Source: Mucilaginibacter sp. dw_454
Lineage (GTDB): Bacteria; Bacteroidota; Bacteroidia; Sphingobacteriales; Sphingobacteriaceae
Direction: 5' to 3'
DNA length: 64,000 nucleotides
NCBI RefSeq assembly: GCF_018449775.1
Contig: NZ_JAAVVB010000007.1
Span: 186,001-250,000 of the forward strand
A program made the translations under genes and the position numbers. Below, in pieces: positions 1 through 8,976 of this stretch. The notes under the pieces are model-generated. The model ran no database searches, was not told where the DNA came from, and worked only from the letters and a program-made list of their open reading frames with translations. Positions within the stretch are counted from its first letter, which is position 1, and every line of letters starts with the position of its first letter.

Positions 1-497
1 ACCCCTAAATGATGCTGCGTTATCAAATCTACAGCAAAATAATGGGTCAGTATCTCTATATTCGGATTTTGATGGATCTGTTCCAGTAAAGCACGTTCAA
101 TCTCAAATCCGGTGATATCTTTATAATGTAATACCCTGAATTCAGAGTGACCACCCTCCTTTGCCAGATCATAAATACCTTCGTTCGTTTTGTCAAAACT
201 GGTTCCGTAATCAATGATCTCGTTAATCCGATCCGGACCTTCTTTTACCACAATCTCCACAACTTCCCTATCACATAGTCCATCGCCGGCTATTAAGGTG
301 TCATTTATATGCTTTTCAAAAGAATCTTCTTTTTTATCCACAACCACCGCAACACCTCCCTGGGCGTATTTAGTGTTTGATTCATCTTCATTTGATTTTG
401 TAACTATCAGTACCTTACCATGCTTTGCAGCTTTTAGTGCAAAACTCAGTCCGGCAATGCCAGAACCTACTACCAGAAAATCCACAGATTTGGACAT
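1..497 (-). CDS. nadB: L-aspartate oxidase NadB, N-terminal part (cut by window edge)
   Basis: Reading the minus strand from an ATG at 497 gives 165 residues that stay open to the window edge. It starts MSKSVDFLVVGSGIAGLSFA, an FAD-binding Rossmann motif (GSGIAG), followed by NTKYAQGGVAVV, both typical of the NadB/succinate dehydrogenase flavoprotein family. NadB oxidises L-aspartate to iminoaspartate, the first step of de novo NAD synthesis; the product is used by NadA, whose gene lies divergently 409 bp away. The substrate-binding and C-terminal helical domains are outside the window. The nadA neighbour makes NadB much more likely than SdhA/FrdA. Confidence 0.93.
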   Translation of the reverse strand, partial: MSKSVDFLVVGSGIAGLSFALKAAKHGKVLIVTKSNEDESNTKYAQGGVAVVVDKKEDSFEKHINDTLIAGDGLCDREVVEIVVKEGPDRINEIIDYGTSFDKTNEGIYDLAKEGGHSEFRVLHYKDITGFEIERALLEQIHQNPNIEILTHYFAVDLITQHHLG

Positions 498-906
498 GTT
501 GTTCGTATTAGATGTGTAAAATTATATTGTATGTTAACAATAGCGTTCAAAGATGTTAATTTTGTGTAAGCAAAAACCTAACAACTATTTATTTGGTGGA
601 TAACCTTACGTTTTAGTGATAATAGTAACAATTTTTAAGCGACTTTTGCGACACATTAACAAAGAAACTAACATTACAAACACTACTAAAATATCAACAT
701 ATAAGTTTTAAAAATAAAAGTTGATTATCACAGCAATCTAATAATCAATAAAATATACAGTACAAAATATCAATAAGCTGTTAATAAGTCGTTAACAAAA
801 CATATATCAAATAAAAACGTCTACCAACTTTAAACATAACTAACACACCAATAACAATAGTTTCTTTTTATATAAAAAATCAATTGTTATTATTTGAATT
901 GTTGAA
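498..906. promoter_or_regulatory. Divergent nadB/nadA intergenic region
   Basis: This 409-bp AT-rich stretch separates the divergent NAD biosynthesis genes and must hold both promoters. I found no ORF, no exact TAnnTTTG element and no clear long palindrome. The 60 bp before nadA are very A/T-rich, as is common for Bacteroidota translation starts. Confidence 0.5.
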
Positions 907-1899
907 ATGGATATCTTCGAAGAAATAAATCTGAAAGGCTATGTCGATGAATACATCGATCCAACATTGGACCTTTTTGATGAAATTGAAAAACTCAAAA
1001 AAGAAAAAAATGCGGTCATATTGGCTCACTACTATCAGGATGGCGATATCCAGGATATTGCAGACTATATTGGCGACAGTTTGGGGCTATCACAACAAGC
1101 TGCAAAAACCGACGCCGACATTATCGTTTTTGCCGGTGTACACTTCATGGCAGAAACAGCCAAGATCTTATCGCCAACCAAAAAAGTATTACTGCCCGAT
1201 GTAAAAGCAGGCTGCTCACTGGCGGATAGTTGCCCACCTCATTTGTTTAAAAAATTCAAGGAGCAATATCCTGATCACCTGGTGATTACTTACGTGAATT
1301 GTACGGCAGAACTGAAAGCTTTAAGTGACATAGTTTGTACCTCAAGCAATGCTATAGGGATTGTAGAAAGCCTGCCTAAAGATCAAAAAATAATCTTCGG
1401 GCCTGATAAAAATTTGGGTGCTTACGTAGCTAAAAAAACCGGCCGCGACCTGGTATTGTGGAACGGTGCCTGTATGGTGCACGAGATCTTTTCCAGAGAG
1501 AAAATAACCAAACTAAAAGAAAGATACCCTAATGCTAAATTATTGGCTCATCCGGAATGTGAAGATGTAATTTTAGAAATGGCCGACTATATAGGCTCGA
1601 CCACGGGAATCCTAAAATATGCTACCAACAGCCCGCAAAAAGAATTTATTGTAGCTACCGAGCCGGGCATCATTCATCAGATGGCGAAAGATAACCCTGA
1701 TAAGGTGTTTATCCCTGCCCCACCGAATAATAATTGTGCGTGCAACGATTGCCCTCACATGAAAAGAAATACGCTGGAAAAGCTTTATTTATGCCTTAAA
1801 AACGAGATGCCCGAAATTGAAGTTCCGCAGGATATTATTGTTAGGGCAGTGAAGCCTATTGAAAGAATGCTGGATATATCGGCGAGATTGGGACTGTAA
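907..1899 (+). CDS. nadA: Quinolinate synthase NadA
   Basis: A 330-residue quinolinate synthase, the usual length for the family. It condenses iminoaspartate with dihydroxyacetone phosphate to quinolinate, using a [4Fe-4S] cluster. Family signatures visible: AVILAHYYQDGDIQDIADYIGDS near the N-terminus, VTYVNCTAELKA-like YVNCTAELKALSDIVCTSSNA mid-protein, FGPDKNLGAYVAKKTGRD, and the C-terminal NCACNDCPHMKRNT; cluster cysteines lie in the VKAGCSLADSC, YVNC and NDCPHM areas. It acts directly after NadB in the cytoplasm, which fits the divergent nadB. Function is certain; transcriptional control is not visible. Confidence 0.97.
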   Translation: MDIFEEINLKGYVDEYIDPTLDLFDEIEKLKKEKNAVILAHYYQDGDIQDIADYIGDSLGLSQQAAKTDADIIVFAGVHFMAETAKILSPTKKVLLPDVKAGCSLADSCPPHLFKKFKEQYPDHLVITYVNCTAELKALSDIVCTSSNAIGIVESLPKDQKIIFGPDKNLGAYVAKKTGRDLVLWNGACMVHEIFSREKITKLKERYPNAKLLAHPECEDVILEMADYIGSTTGILKYATNSPQKEFIVATEPGIIHQMAKDNPDKVFIPAPPNNNCACNDCPHMKRNTLEKLYLCLKNEMPEIEVPQDIIVRAVKPIERMLDISARLGL

Positions 1900-1923
1900 A
1901 CCTCAGTATTAAATTTACATTTA

Positions 1924-2000
1924 TGTCATTGCGAGCGTAGCGTGGCAATCGCGGATATTGTATCCTTGCGATTGCTTCGTCGTTCCTCCTCGCAATGACA
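1924..2000. repeat. Intergenic REP-like inverted repeat
   Basis: TGTCATTGCGAGCG at the left pairs with the right end TCGCAATGACA, and GGCAATCGC pairs with GCGATTGC inside, forming a long imperfect hairpin of about 77 bp between nadA and a convergent gene. A decayed relative of the right arm is seen at 49750-49776. Dispersed repeats of this look are common in Sphingobacteriaceae intergenic DNA (recollection). Confidence 0.7.
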
Positions 2001-2002
2001 GT

Positions 2003-2033
2003 AGAGACGTGTATTATCGCGTCTCTTTTTTTT
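2003..2033 (+). terminator. Rho-independent terminator after nadA
   Basis: AGAGACG (2003-2009) pairs with CGTCTCT (2020-2026) around a 10-nt loop and is followed by a run of T. It follows nadA on the plus strand. Confidence 0.75.
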
Positions 2034-2044
2034 AAAATAATATT

Positions 2045-2572
2045 TTAAGATTCGTTAAAATCAAAAGATATGGATTTGATATAACTGCCGCCTATCTCAA
2101 AAAGTATAGAACAGTCTGTACCTTTAATATCGACCACCACAAAATTTTCCTTCATATTTCGCCATGAGTTTGGAAAGATATCTCTTACATATACTGCGCT
2201 GGAGCCTATGTTTATAGGCTTGCTAAATTTCCCTTTCAACTTAAATATATAGGATAAATTAGAACCTTTAAAATCGATATGAGTTACGCTATTATCTTCA
2301 ATTGTAAAAACCGCAAACGGATAGTAATAATCCGTATACATATGTTCAGTGATTTCTGATTTTGCAGTTAAAGTTTTAAGAGGTTTGCCAAATATCTTTC
2401 TGATATTGTTATTGTTTATTTCAACTTCTACCTTTTTGTTTTTGTAAACCAGATCGAAGTCTTTTGTCTGGTCGAACATCCAGGGATAAAATTTTTTATT
2501 TTGCTGCGCGATAGAAGCATTAACAAACAGGCAACTAAGCATCAATGCAACAATAAGTAATTTGATTTTCAT
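2045..2572 (-). CDS. Secreted protein of unknown function
   Basis: A 175-residue protein with a signal peptide (residues 1-22, MKIKLLIVALMLSCLFVNAS then IAQQ). The rest is mixed beta strand with many lysines and aromatics, and one cysteine near the C-terminus (GTDCSILFEI). I recognise no family. It is flanked by repeats/hairpins and sits alone between nadA and an endonuclease gene, so context gives no function. Presumed periplasmic or surface protein. Confidence 0.6.
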   Translation of the reverse strand: MKIKLLIVALMLSCLFVNASIAQQNKKFYPWMFDQTKDFDLVYKNKKVEVEINNNNIRKIFGKPLKTLTAKSEITEHMYTDYYYPFAVFTIEDNSVTHIDFKGSNLSYIFKLKGKFSKPINIGSSAVYVRDIFPNSWRNMKENFVVVDIKGTDCSILFEIGGSYIKSISFDFNES

Positions 2573-2702
2573 TTAGGTTGATTTTATAGTCAGAAAAGTA
2601 AAAAGGCCCATCAACAGTTTATTGGTAAGCCGCTTTTTCTAAAAATTTTTCCGGCCTTCGGCCGTATTTTTTGTGACGGGTTGCGCCGGTTTTTAGCCTA
2701 AT

Positions 2703-2739
2703 AAAACGGCCTGTCAACATTTCATCAACAGGCCGTTTT
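2703..2739. terminator. Terminator hairpin after endonuclease gene
   Basis: A perfect 12-bp stem, AAAACGGCCTGT with ACAGGCCGTTTT, around a 13-nt loop; both flanks are A/T-rich so it can work in either direction. It lies just 3' of the minus-strand gene ending at 2777. Confidence 0.8.
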
Positions 2740-2776
2740 CTAAAAAATTTTCGGGGCCTTTGGCCCTATTTATGAT

Positions 2777-4258
2777 TTAGTTTCCAGTGTCTTGTTTAAC
2801 CTCTAAAGCTGCTTTTACGCTGCCTGGCAGTGCGGAAAATAAATTTAAACCTGTTGCGGTTTCAATAGCTTTTGGAGTAGTTAAATAAGTTTTCCAATCT
2901 ACGTTTATGGAGTTGATGTTAGGTGTGTTGACAGCGATAACACGGGTTGAAGTGCTGATGCGAGATAAATCGCCATCGCCTACCGGTAAAATTACGGCCA
3001 CTTTCCAAACATTACTTGGTACGGTTACTTTACCCATATCTATGGTACTAACCGTACTGGCACTTGCAGAACCAACGCCTCCACTACCGTAGCTACCCAT
3101 AATAATGTAAACTTCATTACCTGCAAAAACTTGATCGCGTAAATAGCCCTCTAACCCGTTCCAGGTTTGCTGGTTATTTTGTGGAGCTTGTGGAATCATG
3201 TTAGTCATCAGGAATGTAGCCGAATTAGCATTAACTGAACTGGTACGGTCTGCAGACGGACAGTTGTGACCCCTGTCGAAACCAGAACCGCTATAACCGT
3301 TGCTTTGTACAGCAAACCAGGTTGGGTCTAAGCCACTAAAAGCGGCAAAGTTATCTAAACGGCCTGTAGCATTAGTGCAATTGCTTGCATCAAGGTGCCA
3401 GCTTACCCAGTTAGGCTCATTACGGTTATTGTTGTACGATTCGACGTAATAACCCTGGTTTAGCAGGTAGTTAGTGTTTGCGGCCAAAGTTGGTAAAGCG
3501 TCTGATGGATTACCTAACAGCAGATTGCTGTTGTCGCCGCTTGCCGGTGGAGCGTCAGTACCTACCGTTACACCTCTGGCACCTGCAGCAGTAGTTGATT
3601 TTGAAGTGTCAGTCGGATTGGTATCCGGAACGCCAAGGCTTATGCCCGGGTCGCCGGTACCAATGAAAGCAATGTCGTCAAAATTAACGCGCGCCGAGGT
3701 ATTTGCTGTAGTGTTTTTAATCTCAAACCTAACTTTACCGGTAACGCTAACTTTAAATGTATCAGTTTTAAACGTAGTGGCGTTTGTTTCCTGAATGTCG
3801 GTGCCCACCTGTGTATAAGTAGCACCACCGTCGATAGACATTAATAATTGCCAGGTTGAATTGGGATCGGTTCCATATTTGGCATGTCTGATCACCAGCG
3901 ATTTTAAACCATTGATATCAAAATTCATGTGGAAATCGCCAACTTTCGATCTAACAGACCAGTTGCCATTTTTAACATCAGCAGCCAAATTTCCAATCAG
4001 AGCGTTGTTGAAGTTCCATGAACCGGTATATAAAGTAACGTCACCGGCAGCATAACCTGCTTTAGTACCTGATTCAAAATTTTCGGTAATGTTATAAGGC
4101 GTTGGTTGGGTTGTTCCTGTGGTGCCGGTAGTACCGGTTGTACCTGTGGTTCCTGTTGATCCGGTAGGTCCGGTATTGCCGGAATCATTTTTCTTACAGC
4201 CCACAACCGTAACCACCGCTGCAAAACCTGCATAAATAAGTATTTTTCTTAATTTCAT
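2777..4258 (-). CDS. DNA/RNA non-specific endonuclease lipoprotein
   Basis: A 493-residue lipoprotein. Lipobox cysteine is in VVGCKKND (about residue 21), followed by a Gly/Thr repeat linker (GTTGTTGTT units, residues about 25-50). A beta-sandwich-like region follows (NITENFESG...WNFNNALIG, residues about 55-200). The C-terminal half is the NUC1/DNA-RNA non-specific endonuclease domain with the beta-beta-alpha-metal motif DRGHNCPSADRT, whose His is the catalytic base and whose Arg/Asn context is intact, and the metal-binding TNMIPQAPQNNQQTWNGLE segment. Likely degrades extracellular nucleic acid at the cell surface. No operon partner. Confidence 0.9.
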   Translation of the reverse strand: MKLRKILIYAGFAAVVTVVGCKKNDSGNTGPTGSTGTTGTTGTTGTTGTTQPTPYNITENFESGTKAGYAAGDVTLYTGSWNFNNALIGNLAADVKNGNWSVRSKVGDFHMNFDINGLKSLVIRHAKYGTDPNSTWQLLMSIDGGATYTQVGTDIQETNATTFKTDTFKVSVTGKVRFEIKNTTANTSARVNFDDIAFIGTGDPGISLGVPDTNPTDTSKSTTAAGARGVTVGTDAPPASGDNSNLLLGNPSDALPTLAANTNYLLNQGYYVESYNNNRNEPNWVSWHLDASNCTNATGRLDNFAAFSGLDPTWFAVQSNGYSGSGFDRGHNCPSADRTSSVNANSATFLMTNMIPQAPQNNQQTWNGLEGYLRDQVFAGNEVYIIMGSYGSGGVGSASASTVSTIDMGKVTVPSNVWKVAVILPVGDGDLSRISTSTRVIAVNTPNINSINVDWKTYLTTPKAIETATGLNLFSALPGSVKAALEVKQDTGN

Positions 4259-4431
4259 GTATAAATGTTTTTAAGGTAAATATCGGTAACCAATGTTAAT
4301 TGCGTGTTAAAAATGTTAACACGCTTTAAATACAATTAAATTGTTACACAAACAAAACTGTAACCAGCAGTTAAAAAGTTGTTTTAGTAGTATTTACACG
4401 ATTTGAATTATGCTTTCGTATTTTTGCCGGA

Positions 4432-4525
4432 TAAAGGATTTCACAGATTTGATAAACGATTACACAGAAACTATAAGTGAGATAATCGAGACAAAAATCT
4501 TCATCATCCTTTAAATCATAAAATC
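4432..4525. repeat. Possible intergenic repeat before thiL
   Basis: GGATAAAGGATTTCACAGATTT on one side and CATCCTTTAAATCATAAAATC on the other are loosely complementary (AAAGGAT/ATCCTTT). Similar AAAGGATT-type dispersed repeats occur at 58762-58867. Weak; it may only be A/T-rich leader sequence. Confidence 0.3.
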
Positions 4526-5593
4526 GTGTTCAATATGTTTGATAATAAAGAGAAAACCAACATCGAAGCCCTGGGCGAATTCGGCCTGATAAATCACTTG
4601 ACTAAAAATATAGCATTAGTTCAAAAAAGTACGCTAAAAGGTGTTGGCGACGATGCTGCCGTATTAGATCCCGAAGGAAAAAAAGTTTTGATATCTACCG
4701 ATATGCTGTTGGAAGGGATTCATTTCGACCTGGCCTATACTCCATTAAAGCATTTGGGCTACAAAGCTATACAAGTTAACCTGAGCGATATTTATGCCAT
4801 GAATGGCATAGCAACCCAGGTAACTGTAGGCATAGGCATGTCAAGCAAATTCCCGATAGAAGCTGTTGAAGAAATTTATGAAGGAATTTACATCGCCTGC
4901 GAAAAATACGGTGTGGACTTGGTGGGTGGCGATACCTGCTCGTCAAAACAGGGCCTGGTTTTAAGCGTAACCTCAGTAGGTTATGCAAATGCCGAAGATA
5001 TAGTTTACCGTGACGGCGCCCAGGAAGGCGACCTGATCTGTGTGTCGGGCGATTTAGGCGGCGCTTACGTAGGACTGCAATTATTGGAGCGCGAAAAGTT
5101 AATTTATCTGGAAAACCCTAACATACAACCCGATTTGGAAGGCAAAGATTACATTGTAGAGCGCCAGTTAAAGCCCGAGTCGCGCCGCGATATCATTGAA
5201 CTGTTAAAAGAGATCGACGTAAAACCTACTGCTATGATTGATGTGTCTGACGGGCTGGCTTCAGAGATCATGCATATTTGTAAGCAAAGTAATAAAGGCT
5301 GCAGCATTTATGAGGAAAAGATCCCCATTGACCCGATGACTTTTGAAACAGCCCGCGAATTTAATCTTGACCCAACAGTTTGCGCGCTAAGCGGCGGCGA
5401 AGATTATGAATTGCTATTTACCGTAAAGCAGGCCGATTATGAAAAAATTAAATTTAAAATGGATATTAGTATTATAGGGCACATTACAGAGCCGGCATCG
5501 GGATGTAACCTGGTTACCAAATCGGGCAATTTACATCCGTTGAAGGCGCAGGGCTGGAATGCTTTCCCGAATAGTGATACCTCGAACAGCTAA
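4526..5593 (+). CDS. thiL: Thiamine-monophosphate kinase ThiL
   Basis: A 355-residue thiamine-phosphate kinase that phosphorylates thiamine phosphate to thiamine pyrophosphate with ATP. Family motifs: GVGDDAAVLDP (Mg/ATP-binding Asp pair), STDMLLEGIHFDL, GYKAIQVNLSDIYAMNG, VGGDTCSS, and MIDVSDGLASEIMHI, ending with SGGEDYELLF. Two candidate starts exist (4526, MFNMFDNKEK; or the ATG three codons on, 4535); both leave the enzyme complete. It stands alone and converges on rmuC across a hairpin at 5637-5660. Confidence 0.95.
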   Translation: MFNMFDNKEKTNIEALGEFGLINHLTKNIALVQKSTLKGVGDDAAVLDPEGKKVLISTDMLLEGIHFDLAYTPLKHLGYKAIQVNLSDIYAMNGIATQVTVGIGMSSKFPIEAVEEIYEGIYIACEKYGVDLVGGDTCSSKQGLVLSVTSVGYANAEDIVYRDGAQEGDLICVSGDLGGAYVGLQLLEREKLIYLENPNIQPDLEGKDYIVERQLKPESRRDIIELLKEIDVKPTAMIDVSDGLASEIMHICKQSNKGCSIYEEKIPIDPMTFETAREFNLDPTVCALSGGEDYELLFTVKQADYEKIKFKMDISIIGHITEPASGCNLVTKSGNLHPLKAQGWNAFPNSDTSNS

Positions 5594-5636
5594 GCTTTTA
5601 AACCTAAAACCCAACCACACGAAAGATCTATTGTTG

Positions 5637-5660
5637 TTGCTGCTATATTATTAGCAGCAA
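5637..5660. terminator. Hairpin between convergent thiL and rmuC
   Basis: TTGCTGCTA (5637-5645) and TAGCAGCAA (5652-5660) form a perfect 9-bp stem with a 6-nt loop. There is no strong T run, so termination is inferred from the convergent position. Confidence 0.5.
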
Positions 5661-5710
5661 TGCCTCACTGGCGCAAAAATTAGTAGTGTTTAATATGCGC
5701 TATTTACTAC

Positions 5711-7114
5711 TTAATCGGCGCTGATAGCATTTTCGGCCGGGTCGTCATCACCCACTTCAATATATTTTTGGTCGAGCTGTTTATTGGCTTTGGCGCCCAG
5801 GCTTTTGATCTTTTCGGCAGTTTTGGTAAGGTTACCATTGCCTTCGGTTAGTTTGTTAATGGCATTATCATAAGCGCTTTGGCTTTGCTTAATGTTTTTG
5901 CCGATACTTTCCATATCGGTAACAAAACCCACAAATTTATCATACATGGCACCGCTTAGGCGGGCAATCTCCAACACGTTACGATTTTGGCGCTCCTGTT
6001 TCCAGATGCTGGCAATGGTGCGTAACGTCGCCAGTAAAGTCGACGGACTAACAATCACCACACGTTTATCCCAGGCATCGCTAAACAATTCAGAATCTAT
6101 CTGCACCGCAAAGCTAAATGACGACTCGATAGGGATAAATAACAGCACAAAATCAGGGGAATTAATGCTGTACAGGTCATGATAGTTTTTAGAGGATAGC
6201 CCATGCACATGGCTGCGAATAGACTCGACATGTGCTTTTGAGAATAACTTACGTTCATCCTCGGTTTCGCAGTTTACCAAACGCTCGTAGGCTATCAGGG
6301 ATACTTTAGAGTCGATGATTAAATGTTTTTCGTCCGGAAGGTCAATGATTACGTCGGGCTGCAGTCTGGAGCCATCAGCGCCGGTTAAACTGGCTTGTAA
6401 GCGATATTCCTGGTCCTTAACCAGGCCTGAGCGTTCTAACACACGCTCCAGGATCACCTCGCCCCAATTACCTTGCTTTTTATTGTCGCCTTTAAGGGCT
6501 TTTGTTAAGTTTTGTGCCTCGTCGCTGATCTGGCGGTTCAAATCCATTAACTGGGTGATCACGCCTTTCATGGTATTGCGTTCGGCCGCTTCCATGTTAT
6601 AAACTTTGTCAACCTTATCTTCAAAAGCTTTCAGGTTTTCTTTCAGCGGATTAAGGATAGTATCCAAGTTGGCGCGGTTAACATCAACAAACTCTTTAGA
6701 TTTTTCTTTCAGCAATTTTTCGGCAACATTCTCAAACTCTTTCTGAAATTTTTGCTGGATGTCTTGTATGCTTTTTTCCTGGTCGCCCAAACGTTCGCGT
6801 TGTGCCTTGAAGGATTCTTCGGCCTTAGCCATGCGGTTTTTTTCGGAAACCAATTGTTGATTCAGGTCGGCCACAGCAGCATCGTAGCGCTCGCGCTCGT
6901 CCTGTAATAGACGGTCGGCTTTGTCGCGCTCCTGGCCCAGGTTCAATGCGCGCTCCTCGGCTTTAGCCAGAGAAATATTCAGGGTAGTATTTTCTGTTTT
7001 TAAACGCGCAACATCATCCGCAGAAATACCTTCGGCTGTGGCGGGCTTTTTTAAGAAAAGCAATACAGAAACTAGCAGTATAACCAGGCAGGCTACTAAA
7101 ACAGCGACAATCAT
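5711..7114 (-). CDS. rmuC: DNA recombination protein RmuC
   Basis: A 467-residue RmuC homologue. An N-terminal membrane helix (residues 1-22) is followed by a long coiled coil (about 35-190), then the RmuC core with GNWGEVILERVLERSGL, PDVIIDLPDEKHLIIDSKVSL and SPDFVLLFIPIESSF, which forms a PD-(D/E)XK-like nuclease fold; IIDSKVSL carries the D and SxK-type residues. RmuC limits inversion/rearrangement at short repeats in E. coli. A helical tail (YDNAINKLTEGNGNL) completes it. Monocistronic, minus strand. Confidence 0.93.
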   Translation of the reverse strand: MIVAVLVACLVILLVSVLLFLKKPATAEGISADDVARLKTENTTLNISLAKAEERALNLGQERDKADRLLQDERERYDAAVADLNQQLVSEKNRMAKAEESFKAQRERLGDQEKSIQDIQQKFQKEFENVAEKLLKEKSKEFVDVNRANLDTILNPLKENLKAFEDKVDKVYNMEAAERNTMKGVITQLMDLNRQISDEAQNLTKALKGDNKKQGNWGEVILERVLERSGLVKDQEYRLQASLTGADGSRLQPDVIIDLPDEKHLIIDSKVSLIAYERLVNCETEDERKLFSKAHVESIRSHVHGLSSKNYHDLYSINSPDFVLLFIPIESSFSFAVQIDSELFSDAWDKRVVIVSPSTLLATLRTIASIWKQERQNRNVLEIARLSGAMYDKFVGFVTDMESIGKNIKQSQSAYDNAINKLTEGNGNLTKTAEKIKSLGAKANKQLDQKYIEVGDDDPAENAISAD

Positions 7115-7202
7115 TTTGATAAAAATATTAGCAAAACGAAGGTAGAGAAAAAATAATTACCGTTTACCTATTGGCTCATCTCAAATGAAAAAATAAGCGG
7201 GT

Positions 7203-7571
7203 TTATTGTACCAGTGTTGGTGTCGGTAACTGAAGTAATGGCTCCAGTAAAGGACGATTAGCCTCTCCCCATTTTGCTGTAACGGCTATAACTGGAATTA
7301 ATGATTTGCCCAATGGAGTGAGGGCGTACTCCACCTTGGCCGGTTTTTGACTAAAAACTGTTTTTGTTATGATGCCAAGGCTGGTCAATTGCGCTAACTG
7401 CGTGTCTAGCAGGCGACGGGATGCCCGCGGTATGCGTCGATGCAGTTCGCCTGGTCTTATAATTCCACTATGGATACACCAGATCAGGTTGATTTTCCAT
7501 TTGCCGCTGATAACTTCCATGAATACGTGAAGCCCGCATTCAAGTTCGACCGGTATTTTTTTCTCGTACAT
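7203..7571 (-). CDS. HxlR-family winged-helix regulator
   Basis: A 122-residue HxlR-type regulator from the ATG at 7571 (MYEKKIPVELECGL); an in-frame ATG at 7589 would add six residues. I prefer 7571 because a perfect Bacteroidota -7 element lies between the two ATGs. Family features: conserved N-terminal Cys (LECGL), the helix-turn-helix in SGKWKINLIWCIHSGIIRPGELHRRIP, RRLLDTQLAQLTSLGII and the wing VEYALTPLGKSLIPVI. HxlR proteins often sense redox or electrophiles through that Cys and control a divergent oxidoreductase; here the divergent neighbour is an aldo/keto reductase, 91 bp away. Confidence 0.88.
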   Translation of the reverse strand: MYEKKIPVELECGLHVFMEVISGKWKINLIWCIHSGIIRPGELHRRIPRASRRLLDTQLAQLTSLGIITKTVFSQKPAKVEYALTPLGKSLIPVIAVTAKWGEANRPLLEPLLQLPTPTLVQ

Positions 7572-7575
7572 CCCG

Positions 7576-7583
7576 CAAAAATA
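7576..7583 (-). promoter_or_regulatory. Bacteroidota -7 element before HxlR gene
   Basis: On the minus strand this is TATTTTTG, an exact TAnnTTTG. It lies only four bases before the ATG at 7571, so the transcript would be leaderless or nearly so. The palindrome CCTATAGG nearby (about 7605-7612) could be an operator for the divergent pair. Confidence 0.45.
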
Positions 7584-7662
7584 AGTCATCTCATTGTCCT
7601 ATCCTATAGGGCTGAATTTAGCCGTACTTGACTTTGCATTTCAGCGCAACGAAATTTGAATT

Positions 7663-8631
7663 ATGAAGATAAAACTATTTGGAAAACAAACAGGATTGCC
7701 TGCCAGCCAATTGATATTGGGCGCGGCAAGTTTCGGAAGCCGTCGTGGCTATGGTGCCGTTGTAGATGACATTCCACAAATATTATCGGCGTATGTAGAT
7801 TCGGGTGGAAATTTTATTGATTTAGCCGATCAATATCAATTAGGAGAAGCAGAAGAAATTGTTGGAAAATATGTAGCGGCTATGCGCAACGACTTTATCA
7901 TTTGCACCAAATACACACGCAGCAGCGAGACAAATCCGTCGCCGGCTAATTTCGGTAATCACCGCAAGACAATGCGACAATCAGTTGAGGCCAGTTTGAA
8001 GCGATTGAAAACTGATTATATAGACATTTTCATGCCGCACTTTGATGACGGCATAACACCGATTGAAGAAGTAGCCCGGGGATTAGAAGATTTGTTGCAG
8101 GCCGGAAAAATATTATATACCGGGCTTGCTAATTTTCCTGCGTGGAAAGCTGCTGCTATAGCAAAAACAATACCACTTACGGCATTACAGATAGAATACA
8201 GTTTGGCGCAGAGAACTGCAGATCGTGAACTAATGGACATGGCTAGTTATTTCGGGCTAGGGACCATGCTTTATTCGCCGCTTGCAGGTGGTTTGCTCAC
8301 GGGGAAATATAGACGAGGGGCATCTGGACGGCTAACATTATCTGCTTCAGCAACTTATCATGAAGACGAAGCAACGAAAACTATTTTAGATGAGTTAGAG
8401 ACAATAGCAAAAGAAATAACAGTAACACCGGGCCAGGTGGCTTTAGCCTGGGCGCTTACGAGAGACGCTTTTCCGATTATTGGGGCCCGTACTTTAAATC
8501 AACTTCAGGAAAGCTTAAAAACGGTAGATATTCAACTTTCTGCAGAGCAGGTATCGAGATTAGATATTGTAAGCAACATCCAACTTGGCTATCCTCATGA
8601 AATACTAAAAACGGTGCAACGGCACTACTAG
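7663..8631 (+). CDS. Aldo/keto reductase
   Basis: A 322-residue NAD(P)H-dependent aldo/keto reductase with the (beta/alpha)8-barrel signatures: GGNFIDLADQYQLGEAEEIVGKY (catalytic Asp and Tyr; D-x4-Y spacing as in the family), IICTKYT (catalytic Lys), LKRLKTDYIDIFMPHFDD (catalytic His), YTGLANFPAWKAAAI, MLYSPLAGGLLTGKY and FPIIGARTLNQLQESL for NADPH binding. It resembles the AKR11/12 and YeaE-like groups. It is divergent from an HxlR regulator that probably controls it. Substrate cannot be told from sequence. Confidence 0.92.
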   Translation: MKIKLFGKQTGLPASQLILGAASFGSRRGYGAVVDDIPQILSAYVDSGGNFIDLADQYQLGEAEEIVGKYVAAMRNDFIICTKYTRSSETNPSPANFGNHRKTMRQSVEASLKRLKTDYIDIFMPHFDDGITPIEEVARGLEDLLQAGKILYTGLANFPAWKAAAIAKTIPLTALQIEYSLAQRTADRELMDMASYFGLGTMLYSPLAGGLLTGKYRRGASGRLTLSASATYHEDEATKTILDELETIAKEITVTPGQVALAWALTRDAFPIIGARTLNQLQESLKTVDIQLSAEQVSRLDIVSNIQLGYPHEILKTVQRHY

Positions 8632-8922
8632 CTATTTTTTGGCGTTGCCTTTTGCCGGCTTTGGCTTGGCGGTATCTACCAGCGGGTTGTCGGTGTTAAA
8701 GCCATCGGTACTGGTATCGGTTCCGGCGGTGGTTTCGGCAAAAGGTGCCGCAGAGCCGTTAATGGTGTCAGAAGCTGATGAAGTTTCTGGCTTTGTTGGA
8801 CCGGATGCACCGTGCTTTGAGCCGGTATCGGGCTGGTCATTGCCGGTTTTCTTTTGGGCACTATTACAAGCTACAAATACTAAAAATGCAGGTATAATTA
8901 AAATTGCTGATAGTTTTTTCAT
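8632..8922 (-). CDS. Small Ser/Thr/Pro-rich lipoprotein
   Basis: A 96-residue lipoprotein from the ATG at 8922 (MKKLSAILIIPAFLVFVACNS); the lipobox is FVAC. An upstream start at 8949 would put nine residues before a normal signal peptide and is unlikely. The mature part is low complexity, rich in Ser, Thr, Gly, Pro and Asp, with a basic tail (KPKPAKGNAKK). Its stop abuts the aldo/keto reductase stop on the other strand. No function recognised. Confidence 0.6.
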   Translation of the reverse strand: MKKLSAILIIPAFLVFVACNSAQKKTGNDQPDTGSKHGASGPTKPETSSASDTINGSAAPFAETTAGTDTSTDGFNTDNPLVDTAKPKPAKGNAKK

Positions 8923-8976
8923 GGCTTGGTTGATGGTAGATATTAACAAAAATATTTAACGCGGCTCTAGGTATTG